Assembly: GCF_001707755.1 (NCBI RefSeq)
Contig: NZ_MBDL01000008.1
Location: 62,001 to 126,000, forward strand
DNA length: 64,000 nt
Source: Acinetobacter celticus
Lineage (GTDB): Bacteria > Pseudomonadota > Gammaproteobacteria > Pseudomonadales > Moraxellaceae
Direction: 5' to 3'
Part shown: positions 38,100 to 46,036 of the stretch, one piece after another
Layout of the letters: the number at the start of each line of letters is the position of its first letter
Position numbering within the stretch: position 1 is the first letter of the stretch
The notes under the pieces: model-generated
Told to the model about the DNA's origin: nothing
Database searches by the model: none
Seen by the model: only the letters and a program-made list of their open reading frames with translations
Program-made: the position numbers and the translations under genes

Positions 38100-39269
38100 A
38101 TGAACTCTAGTTTGTCATTATTGCATCCTTACCCATTTGAAAAGCTCAATAAACTTTTTCAGGATGTAAAACCTGCTGATTTACCGTTAATTCCATTGTC
38201 TATTGGTGAACCCAAGCACCCTGCACCTGAGTTTGTTAAGCAAGCAATTATTGACAACTTTCAACATCTTTCGACCTATCCGACTAGTAAAGGCTTACCT
38301 GAACTACGCACAAGTATTGCAAACTGGTTAACACGTCGCTTTAAACTCAACAGCATAAGTGCCGATAACCATGTCTTACCTGTATCAGGTACACGTGAAG
38401 CGATTTTCTCTTTTGTTCAAGCATTGGTGAATCGTGAAGATGCGCCTTATGTCGTTATGCCAAACCCCTTTTATCAAATTTATGAAGGGGCAACATTACT
38501 AGCTGGGGCTACACCTTACTTTATTAACTGCACCGAAGAAAATGGCTATCTAGGCGATTTCGATGCCGTACCAGCTGAAGTGTGGGAAAAAACCGCCTTA
38601 CTCTTTGTTTGCACACCGGGCAATCCAACTGGTGCAGTGTTGTCTAAAGAGCAATTTAAGAAACTGATTGCTCTTTCAGATCAGTATAATTTTGTGATTG
38701 CTTCAGATGAATGCTATTCAGAACTTTGGTTTGACGAAGCGCCTGTAGGCTTATTAGAAGTCTGTGCCGAAATGGGGCGTGATGATTATAAAAACTGCGT
38801 CGTTTTCCATTCATTGTCTAAACGCTCAAACTTACCGGGCATGCGTTCTGGTTTTGTTGCGGGTGATGCAACGCTACTCAAACCATATTTACAGTATCGT
38901 ACCTATCACGGCGCTGCCATGCCTGTTCAACACCAAATTGCATCTATTGTGGCTTGGGATGATGAAGCACATGTCGAAGAAAACCGTGTGCAATATCGCG
39001 CAAAATTCGAATTATTTCAAACTGAATTAGGCCATTTATTGCCACTTAAAAAACCAGATGCAGGTTTTTATTATTGGTTAAAAGTTGATAATGATGAAAC
39101 TTTTGCCAAAATATTGATGGAAAAAGCGCATATTAAAGTATTACCAGGTCGTTATCTTTCACGTGAAACCGCTGAAGGTAACCCAGGTAAAAATCATGTA
39201 CGTCTCGCCTTAGTTGCAGATTTAGCACAATGTGAACAAGCCATTCAACGTTTGAAAGAAATTTTATAA
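38100..39269 (+). CDS. dapC: succinyldiaminopimelate transaminase
   Basis: A 389-aa PLP-dependent aminotransferase of class I/II in the lysine/diaminopimelate pathway. The Schiff-base Lys is in HSLSKRSNLPGMRSG. Other landmarks are PNPFYQIYEG, CTPGNPTGAVL and the PLP-phosphate contact. A DapC role is supported by sequence character and by the common glnD-dapC gene order in gammaproteobacteria. The frame extends to a TTG at 38082, but the ATG at 38100 is preferred. It lies 24 bases after glnD. Confidence 0.9.
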   Translation: MNSSLSLLHPYPFEKLNKLFQDVKPADLPLIPLSIGEPKHPAPEFVKQAIIDNFQHLSTYPTSKGLPELRTSIANWLTRRFKLNSISADNHVLPVSGTREAIFSFVQALVNREDAPYVVMPNPFYQIYEGATLLAGATPYFINCTEENGYLGDFDAVPAEVWEKTALLFVCTPGNPTGAVLSKEQFKKLIALSDQYNFVIASDECYSELWFDEAPVGLLEVCAEMGRDDYKNCVVFHSLSKRSNLPGMRSGFVAGDATLLKPYLQYRTYHGAAMPVQHQIASIVAWDDEAHVEENRVQYRAKFELFQTELGHLLPLKKPDAGFYYWLKVDNDETFAKILMEKAHIKVLPGRYLSRETAEGNPGKNHVRLALVADLAQCEQAIQRLKEIL

Positions 39270-39292
39270 TTTCATTATAAATATCCATGATT

Positions 39293-39321
39293 AAAAATGC
39301 CCCAACTTTTGGGGCATTTTT
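39293..39321 (+). terminator. terminator of dapC
   Basis: The perfect 11-base stem AAAAATGCCCC/GGGGCATTTTT with loop AACTTTT lies 23 bases after the stop. Confidence 0.92.
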
Positions 39322-39370
39322 AACTTTAATGAAAAGAAGAGCAGGCTACATTCGGGCTTCTTAAACAATC

Positions 39371-40353
39371 TTAGCGGTTTAAAATAACTGCATTCGGTAA
39401 TTTTTTCATTTTTTTATGCAATGCCTTATTTTCAACTAAGTCCAGACAAATAAGAAACATTTCCCCTGGAAATTTGACCTGTTCATGCAATACCTGCATT
39501 TTTTGAATAACAACCTGCTCACTGACTTTGCCAATAAATCCCTGTTTAATACTAAAACCCATTACATAGCATGGAAGATGTGGCAAGAATGCCAGCTGCT
39601 TTTTTACAAGGCATACCTGCTTAATATTGCTGAATCGAGTGATCTGCCCTAAGAAATCATTCAACTGATCTTGAGATAAATTATGCACGCACAACGGGTC
39701 TTTAGCAAAAACACTTTCACGTTCATTCATCGCATTGTATTCAAGTTCAGCCCTCTGTTCCAAACGCTGTTGATATTTAGCAGCATTGCTTGTATCCCCT
39801 TGTTTATCATAGTACTGATATAACAATTCACAGCTTTTAAAGATGGCAAATTCATCCAATTGCATCGCTTTTTCAAGACAGACTATTCCCTGCGGATTGC
39901 CTTGCTGAATTAAATACCGACCATAGATAAAATTGGCACGCGCATTTTCAGGCTCGTCCTGATGAAGTTGTGAACCAGCTGGAATGCCCTTTCAGGCTGA
40001 TGTGCAACCTCATCTGTTAGCTCAATTTGGTCAAAACGTTCTTCTAAACTTATTTCAAAATTATGATCCATTTTGTCATTCAGTTGTGCCAAATATTCTT
40101 TTTTCTCCTGAATCGATTGATGATAATTTTTCCATGTATCCAAAATTTGAACTTGCCATTTTTGATCAAACTCAGCTGCAATTTCAGTTCTTTTTTGCCC
40201 TAATAAAAGATCAGCAACCTGACCATTTAAAGCATAACGAACCTTTGCTGTCTGACCAATTGATTTCAAACGATCTGATAGTGAGGGATGAGTGTCTTCA
40301 AAGTTAGTCTGCATTCGCAATGAATCATTAAGCCAATGTTTATTTTTTAAAGA
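39371..40353 (-). pseudogene. truncated and frameshifted M48-type metallopeptidase remnant
   Basis: Two adjacent open frames (40320-39910 and 39865-39371) form the C-terminal part of one protein. The first reads NFEDTHPSLSDRLKSIG, the usual end of an M48 peptidase domain. It then shifts frame near 39980: the continuation HQDEPENARANFIYGRYLIQ, a TPR-like repeat, lies in the second frame. Upstream the coding sense stops at a TGA at 40354. The HExxH zinc motif and the membrane-anchored N-terminus are missing. Both a large N-terminal deletion and a one-base indel are therefore present. Confidence 0.8.
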
Positions 40354-40448
40354 TCATGAATCACTTGTAGCATAATGCATTTCAATTATACGAAACAAAA
40401 AATTAGATCACGAATTTTTCATTCAAGATTTTGTTATTTATAGAATTT

Positions 40449-40472
40449 AAAAGCAGCCTTTTGGCTGCTTTT
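40449..40472 (-). terminator. terminator of the msrB-gpx operon
   Basis: The perfect 10-base stem AAAAGCAGCC/GGCTGCTTTT with loop TTTT lies 48 bases beyond the gpx stop. Confidence 0.88.
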
Positions 40473-40520
40473 AGTCTTTATGCAAAGTGCAGATCAAACC
40501 TACACACAAACATCGAGATT

Positions 40521-41003
40521 TTAACCCGCTAAAGCCTTTTCAATATCTTCTTGTAAAGCTTCTGGCTTCGTTGTGGGGGCATAACGGTGAAGTACCGTTC
40601 CATCTTTACCAATTAAAAATTTGGTGAAATTCCATTTAATGCCATTGCCTAAAACCCCTTTAGAATTATTGGTTAAGTAGCGAAAAAGCGCATGTGCCTC
40701 CGCACCTTTCACATCCACTTTGGCAAACATTGGAAAATCGACACCATAGTTTTTTTGACAAAAAACGCCAATTTGTTCATTAGACCCGGGGTCTTGACCG
40801 CCAAATTGATTACATGGAAAACCTAAAACTAGAAACCCTTGATCTTTATACTGCTGATATAGTTTTTCCAGTCCAGTAAATTGTGGTGTAAAACCACACT
40901 TACTAGCAGTATTTACAATTAATAAAACTTTGCCTTCATAGTCTGCAAAAGATTTATTTTTTCCATCTAACAACTCAGCTTCAAACTGATAAACGTTGGT
41001 CAT
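40521..41003 (-). CDS. glutathione peroxidase family protein
   Basis: A 160-aa thioredoxin-fold peroxidase (BtuE/Gpx type) that reduces hydroperoxides. The peroxidatic residue is Cys in NTASKCGFTPQ, not selenocysteine. The partner Gln and Trp motifs are visible in GFPCNQFGGQDPG and IKWNFTKFLIG. The start overlaps the msrB stop by four bases, so the two repair or detoxification enzymes are translationally coupled. Confidence 0.93.
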   Translation of the reverse strand: MTNVYQFEAELLDGKNKSFADYEGKVLLIVNTASKCGFTPQFTGLEKLYQQYKDQGFLVLGFPCNQFGGQDPGSNEQIGVFCQKNYGVDFPMFAKVDVKGAEAHALFRYLTNNSKGVLGNGIKWNFTKFLIGKDGTVLHRYAPTTKPEALQEDIEKALAG

Positions 41004-41419
41004 GGATATGTTTCCTCGTCATTTTTTTCTTGTGTTTTTAATTCTAATGAAGCTGAATTGACGCAATAGCGTAATCCAGTCGGTTCAGGGCCATCTAGAA
41101 AAACATGCCCTAAATGTGCATCACAATGATGGCAAACAATTTCAGTTCTGACCATACCATGTGTCGTATCTTGATGTTCTTCAATAACCATACTATTCAC
41201 TGGACGGGAAAAACTTGGCCAACCACAACCACTGTCAAATTTAGCATCAGAACTAAATAGTGTTTCGCCACAACATCGACAAACATATGTCCCTTCTTGC
41301 TTACTGCTCCAGTATTTTCCGGTAAACGCTGGCTCTGTTCCCTTCTGACGAGTAATTCGGAACTCTTCTGGCGATAACTCTCTTTGCCATTCTCTCTCTG
41401 TTTTATTGAGTTTTCCCAT
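41000..41419 (-). CDS. msrB: peptide-methionine (R)-S-oxide reductase
   Basis: A 139-aa MsrB that reduces methionine R-sulfoxide in proteins. The structural zinc is held by two CxxC pairs (CRCCGE and CHHCDAHLGH). The catalytic Cys is in RYCVNSASLEL. The N-terminus reads LNKTEREWQRELSPEEFRI, as in stand-alone MsrB proteins. It heads an operon with the glutathione peroxidase gene. Confidence 0.95.
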   Translation of the reverse strand: MGKLNKTEREWQRELSPEEFRITRQKGTEPAFTGKYWSSKQEGTYVCRCCGETLFSSDAKFDSGCGWPSFSRPVNSMVIEEHQDTTHGMVRTEIVCHHCDAHLGHVFLDGPEPTGLRYCVNSASLELKTQEKNDEETYP

Positions 41420-41646
41420 GATTACATCCCTTTCTATTGTGCTATTTAAAATAGGATAATCCTATATTTACGTGATTCATCTTAAAATTTCTAGTCTTTA
41501 ATTCACAATTTACAAAAGACCTATAATTCCAATAAAAGCAAAAAGAAAGCAAAAATTAAATCTGGTGAGCATTTTATTTCCTTGGATGCTTTTTTGTGAG
41601 CAAATTTAGTGTTAATCTTATTGACATTCTTGCTCAGGATTAAAAA

Positions 41647-43077
41647 ATGTCGCAGAAAAAGAGCGTTATTTTTAAACATCTACTACCTGTGATTAAACAA
41701 TATCAGCAGGTAGGATTTACGCATGAAAAAATTGTTGCTTTACTCAGAGATGAACATGATCTCGATCTTGTAACAACTGAAACATTTAAAAGCTATTTAT
41801 ACCGTTATGCAAAAGTGACCTCCACTCTTTCCGAGAACATAAAAATGCCGAACACTCTCAAAACCCCACGCGAAATAAAAAAATCGTCTAAGCTCGAGCA
41901 TGTATGCTACGACATTCGCGGACCTGTATTACGAGCGGCCAATGAAATGGAAGAGGCCGGTCATAAAATTATTAAACTCAATATCGGCAATCCTGCCCCA
42001 TTCGGGTTTGAAGCTCCACAAGAAATTATTAACGATGTGGCTTTGAATCTACCAAATGCAGTTGGCTATACAGATTCCAAAGGGATTTTCCCTGCCCGCA
42101 AAGCAATTTGTCAGTACTATCAGCAAAAAGGCATTCTAGATATGCACGTCAACGACGTGTATGTAGGCAATGGCGTATCTGAACTCATTGTTATGGCCAT
42201 GCAAGGCTTGTTAAATGATGGTGACGAGATGCTCGTGCCAATGCCCGACTATCCGCTTTGGACAGCTGCGGTCAATTTATCTGGTGGTACTGCTATTCAT
42301 TACAAATGTGATGAAGAGAATTTTTGGTATCCAGACATTGTAGATATGGAAAGTAAAATCACGCCAAATACCCGTGGTATTGTGGTGATTAATCCAAATA
42401 ATCCTACAGGTTCTATCTACCCGCGCCATGTGCTGGAACAAATTGTTGCCTTAGCCAAAAAATATGACCTGATTTTATTTGCAGATGAAATTTACGATAA
42501 AATCATTTACGACGGTATTGAACATGTTGCTGTGGCGGCTTTAGCTGGCGACCAACTCTGCATTTCATTTAATGGCTTGTCCAAAGCTTACCGTATTGCT
42601 GGCTACCGTTCTGGTTGGATGGCGATTACGGGTGATAAATCACGTGCCATGGACTATATTGAAGGCTTAGACATGCTTGCGTCTATGCGTCTATGTGCCA
42701 ACCATCAAGCGCAATATGCCATTCAAACTGCATTAGGCGGTTACCAGTCCATCAACGATCTAATTCGCCCAGGTGGTCGTTTATATGAGCAGCGCAATAT
42801 TGCTTGGGAAATGTTAAATGAGATTCCTGGGGTTTCTTGTGTCAAACCTGAAGGTGCAATGTACTGTTTCCCTAAATTAGACCCAGAAGTTTACCCAATT
42901 CAAGATGATGAAAAACTGATGCTCGATCTACTCCGTGCGGAAAAGGTTTTACTAGTTCAAGGTACTGGCTTTAATTGGCCAACGCCAGATCACTTCCGTG
43001 TGGTGTTCTTACCTGCTGAAAATGAATTACGTGAAGCTATCACTCGTGTGGGTCGCTTCCTTGCAAAAATGCGTTAA
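41647..43077 (+). CDS. AlaA-like PLP aminotransferase with N-terminal extension
   Basis: A 476-aa aminotransferase. Residues from about 75 onward match the AlaA class (glutamate-pyruvate aminotransferase, about 405 aa in E. coli): LNIGNPAPFGFEAP, NPNNPTGSIYP and the Schiff-base Lys in NGLSKAYRIAGYRSGW. The first 70 residues are extra. They are helical and look like a small DNA-binding or adaptor module (QYQQVGFTHEKIVALLRDEH, then TFKSYLYRYAK). The frame is intact across the junction. Alanine synthesis is the best guess. Confidence 0.85.
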   Translation: MSQKKSVIFKHLLPVIKQYQQVGFTHEKIVALLRDEHDLDLVTTETFKSYLYRYAKVTSTLSENIKMPNTLKTPREIKKSSKLEHVCYDIRGPVLRAANEMEEAGHKIIKLNIGNPAPFGFEAPQEIINDVALNLPNAVGYTDSKGIFPARKAICQYYQQKGILDMHVNDVYVGNGVSELIVMAMQGLLNDGDEMLVPMPDYPLWTAAVNLSGGTAIHYKCDEENFWYPDIVDMESKITPNTRGIVVINPNNPTGSIYPRHVLEQIVALAKKYDLILFADEIYDKIIYDGIEHVAVAALAGDQLCISFNGLSKAYRIAGYRSGWMAITGDKSRAMDYIEGLDMLASMRLCANHQAQYAIQTALGGYQSINDLIRPGGRLYEQRNIAWEMLNEIPGVSCVKPEGAMYCFPKLDPEVYPIQDDEKLMLDLLRAEKVLLVQGTGFNWPTPDHFRVVFLPAENELREAITRVGRFLAKMR

Positions 43078-43093
43078 TCGTCAATTAGGCTAT

Positions 43094-43122
43094 AAAAAAC
43101 CGTGCTTTATGTGCGGTTTTTT
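43094..43122 (+). terminator. terminator of the AlaA-like gene
   Basis: AAAAAACCG pairs with CGGTTTTTT around an 11-base loop, 16 bases after the stop. Confidence 0.78.
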
Positions 43123-43283
43123 ATAAAATAAGAGTGCACTTTATTTATCTATTTTCTAAATATACTCAAAACTCATTTCTAAGACTTAAGTTAAAATAGC
43201 TATTTTTAATTGGACACTTTTCATCCTACTTAATACTATATATACATGATAATTTTAAAGCATTGAAAAATTCTAGGAACAGG

Positions 43284-44465
43284 ATGTCCTCAAATAGAGT
43301 CAAATTAAGTATTTTTCTGTGCCTGTGTATGTGCTTAGGGATTGGCATTTTACGCTTCTCTTATACTGCATTACTTCCGACTACTCGTGAATCATTTGGC
43401 TGGACAACACAATTTGCCAGTTTACTAGGCAGTGCAAATTTACTGGGCTATTTAATCGGTGCATTTTGGGCAATGCATTTGCCACAAACCCGTATCATGA
43501 CCTTTTATATTCAAGCATCGGCTTTTGCAGGTATGTTCAGCTTAATGAGTTGTGCTTTTGCTGGCTTTTCAGATGCTTGGTATATCTTCTGGCGAGTAAT
43601 TTCAGGAATAAGTGGCGGATTAATCATGATTTTATCGCCCAGTATTGTTGCACAGTGTTCTGAACTAAAAGATCGCTTTAAAATCAATTTTATTGGCTTT
43701 AGTGGTATTGGGATTGGTGTTCTTTTAGCGACTTTATTTCTCCCGCACCTAGACCAAATTTCCACCCGAAGCGCATGGCTTATTTTAAGTAGTTTTGCTT
43801 TCTGTATTTGTATTGTTCTGAGTGTCCTTTTACAAGGCTTCAAGCCATTACTGGCGACACAGCAAACTTTAAGTAGCTCTAAATCTGAAACCGATCTACT
43901 GTTCTTCAGTTTAATTGCCGTCTATGGCTGTAGTGCATTTGCTTATGTTCCTCATTCATTATTTTGGATTGACTATTTAACAAAAACTCTAAAACTTGAT
44001 TTGTTTTGGATGAACTTTAATTGGACTCTCTATGGTTTAGGCAGTGCTTTAGGTGCATTTACGTCATATATCTTGGCAAAGAAGTTCGGTAATTTTCAAA
44101 CTTTAAAAATTTTATACAGCATTTATGTTTTTGCTATATTTATTGCCATTTTTAGTGCTCACCCAAGCTTTACCTTTATGTCCTCATTATTAACAGGACT
44201 ATTAAACCCTGCTGTAGTCTTTCTAACTTCGTATACTATTTTACAGCTATATGGTACAGCCTATAAAAAGTTGTGGAGCATTGCTACTATTTTATTCGCT
44301 TCTGTTCAGCTAATGGGTGGACTGAGTTTTAGTGCCTTACAACATTTGGGTGTGAGCTATCATCATCAATTTTTACTGGCAGCTTTTGTGCTTTTATTAG
44401 GTACCTTACAACTATTTTGGGTCACCAGAACTAAAAGTATAATTCAATCTACTGAATATAAATAA
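43284..44465 (+). CDS. YbfB/YjiJ family MFS transporter
   Basis: A 393-aa inner-membrane protein with about twelve hydrophobic segments. The opening, CLGIGILRFSYTALLPTTRE followed by GSANLLGYLIGAF, is the signature of the YbfB/YjiJ (DUF1228) group of the major facilitator superfamily. The ATG at 43284 has AGGA five bases away; a TTG at 43263 is in frame but not favoured. Substrate is unknown. A broken AlpA-type gene follows. Confidence 0.87.
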   Translation: MSSNRVKLSIFLCLCMCLGIGILRFSYTALLPTTRESFGWTTQFASLLGSANLLGYLIGAFWAMHLPQTRIMTFYIQASAFAGMFSLMSCAFAGFSDAWYIFWRVISGISGGLIMILSPSIVAQCSELKDRFKINFIGFSGIGIGVLLATLFLPHLDQISTRSAWLILSSFAFCICIVLSVLLQGFKPLLATQQTLSSSKSETDLLFFSLIAVYGCSAFAYVPHSLFWIDYLTKTLKLDLFWMNFNWTLYGLGSALGAFTSYILAKKFGNFQTLKILYSIYVFAIFIAIFSAHPSFTFMSSLLTGLLNPAVVFLTSYTILQLYGTAYKKLWSIATILFASVQLMGGLSFSALQHLGVSYHHQFLLAAFVLLLGTLQLFWVTRTKSIIQSTEYK

Positions 44466-44484
44466 GCCCTATAAAAGAGGTATC

Positions 44485-44697
44485 ATGATCGAAAGTGAGC
44501 GTAGAATTTGAGCTAAAAAACTTATGCAGTTACTCTCTATTGGTAAAGATAAATTTTATAATTTGGTGAACTACGAAGATATTCAACAGCCAATGAGTAT
44601 TTCGGAAAAAACTGTGTTCTGGTATTCATATTCATCTTATGTAAAGAATAAAGTTGAAGAACACAAACTGGAATCTGATATAGTAGCCCACACATAG
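44485..44697 (+). pseudogene. AlpA-family regulator gene interrupted by a UGA codon
   Basis: An AGAGG site and ATG open a frame that reads MIESERRI, then TGA (44509-44511). It continues in the same frame as AKKLMQLLSIGKDKFYNLV, then SISEKTVFWYSYSSYV. The pattern is that of AlpA-type phage or satellite regulators (helix-turn-helix, about 65-70 aa). A single C-to-T change of CGA (Arg) would explain the stop. Re-initiation at the ATG at 44524 would give 57 aa but removes the N-terminus. A terminator overlaps the end. Confidence 0.6.
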
Positions 44698-44703
44698 TGG
44701 GCT
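44685..44703 (+). terminator. terminator overlapping the AlpA-type remnant
   Basis: AGCCCAC/GTGGGCT with loop ACATA is followed by a T-rich run. The stop codon of the remnant lies inside it. Confidence 0.75.
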
Positions 44704-44781
44704 TTCTTTTACCCCATTCGTTGAGAAACGGGTGTTAGAAAAAACGCGCAAGAATTTATTTAGATTATTTAATAGGTTACA

Positions 44782-45573
44782 ATGAAAATCGTCATTCTAA
44801 ACAAACCATATGACGTCCTCTCCCAATTTCGTGCTGACGAAAAACACCAAACGATGGCTGATTTCGTCAATGACCCAGACTTACGTCTTGCAGGTCGTTT
44901 GGATATGGACTCTGAAGGTTTAGTATTTTTAACTGACCACGGTGGTTTAAACCAATACATTACTAACCCTGAAAATAAGAAATTTAAGACTTATTTGGTT
45001 CAGGTTGAAGGTGATGTGACCGAAGAAGCATTAGAAAAGCTTCGTCAAGGTGTTGAATTAAAAGATGGTATGACCTTACCTGCTCAGGCAGCAAAGGTTG
45101 AAGAACCTGAATGGCTTTGGGAACGTAACCCACCAGTTCGTTTCCGTGCGTCTGTGCCAACCTCTTGGATTGAAATTTCGATTTGTGAAGGTCGCAACCG
45201 CCAAGTGCGTCGTATGTCTGCTACTGTGGGCTTCCCAGTTTTGCGTTTAATTCGTACTAAAATTGGTGCAATTGATTTGGTTCAAATGGAATTAAAACCA
45301 GGTGAAACGAAAGAAATTGAACCTCTTCTCTATCCAGACTTTCAAAATATTCCTGCGGAAGAACCATACCGTTCGCGTTCTTATGTGAAGAAACCTGGTG
45401 GTACTGGTGGTAAGCCAATGGTACGTAAAAACAAAGATGGTTCTGTAAAGAAAACATCAGGTACTAAACGTATTTGGCAAATGGATGATAGTGAAAAACC
45501 GAAACGTCGTACCAATGGTACAACACGTCCAAATACCAAAGCCCCGCGTGGTCGTGGACGTAATGGTCGTTAA
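44782..45573 (+). CDS. rluE: 23S rRNA pseudouridine synthase (RluE type) with basic tail
   Basis: A 263-aa pseudouridine synthase of the RsuA/RluE group. The catalytic Asp is in LAGRLDMDSEGLVFLT, and EGRNRQVRRMSATVGFPVLR is the conserved core end. The catalytic domain ends near residue 190. A Lys/Arg/Gly-rich tail of about 70 residues follows (KKTSGTKRIWQMDDSEKPKR, ending in RGRGRNGR). The tail is longer than in E. coli RluE and probably helps bind RNA. No N-terminal S4 domain is present, which favours RluE over RsuA. Confidence 0.88.
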   Translation: MKIVILNKPYDVLSQFRADEKHQTMADFVNDPDLRLAGRLDMDSEGLVFLTDHGGLNQYITNPENKKFKTYLVQVEGDVTEEALEKLRQGVELKDGMTLPAQAAKVEEPEWLWERNPPVRFRASVPTSWIEISICEGRNRQVRRMSATVGFPVLRLIRTKIGAIDLVQMELKPGETKEIEPLLYPDFQNIPAEEPYRSRSYVKKPGGTGGKPMVRKNKDGSVKKTSGTKRIWQMDDSEKPKRRTNGTTRPNTKAPRGRGRNGR

Positions 45574-45594
45574 GATTTAGATTCTTATTTAAAT

Positions 45595-45618
45595 TAAAGC
45601 TCACAAAAGTGGGCTTTA
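45595..45618 (+). terminator. terminator of rluE
   Basis: TAAAGCTCAC pairs with GTGGGCTTTA (one G:T pair) around AAAA and is followed by T residues. Confidence 0.8.
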
Positions 45619-45730
45619 ATTTTCTAAAAAATAACTCTCCACTAAATTGTAGCTTATTATGCTTATTAGTTAGCAAGCTCATTTTTTGAGTTAATTTTCT
45701 CCATTCTTATAAATAAATTCGATACCGAAT

Positions 45731-45899
45731 TCAGCCAATAATTATTGTTCCAAATTTAATACGTTTACCTGAATCTCTATCAATGTCTTGACCTAGAACA
45801 TGAAGTATTTGCGTAAATAAAAAGTAATGGGTGCAAAATCCCTGCTAAAGCACCACCAAATTCATTTAGTAATGAAAGATATTTTAAAGTGCCAAAAAT
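45731..45899 (-). pseudogene. possible remnant of a small membrane protein gene
   Basis: In the gene-free stretch after rluE two minus-strand frames look coding-like. One reads FGTLKYLSLLNEFGGALAGI, then LHPLLFIYA. The next, shifted by one base step, reads HVLGQDIDRDSGKRIKFGTI and ends at a TGA. Together they resemble a broken membrane protein end. There is no start signal and the family is not recognised. Confidence 0.35.
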
Positions 45900-45984
45900 C
45901 TAAATAAAAACAATAATTAACCTTCAGACAAAAGTTACACTCATTCCAATTATTAAACTTTTTTAGCTTATCTTTTTCCAATAA

Positions 45985-46011
45985 AAAACCCATACTCAAA
46001 GTATGGGTTTT
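45985..46011 (-). terminator. terminator of the M61 peptidase gene
   Basis: The perfect 11-base stem AAAACCCATAC/GTATGGGTTTT with loop TCAAA lies 25 bases beyond the stop. Confidence 0.88.
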
Positions 46012-46036
46012 ACATGACTTTTACAATCTTAGTAAA

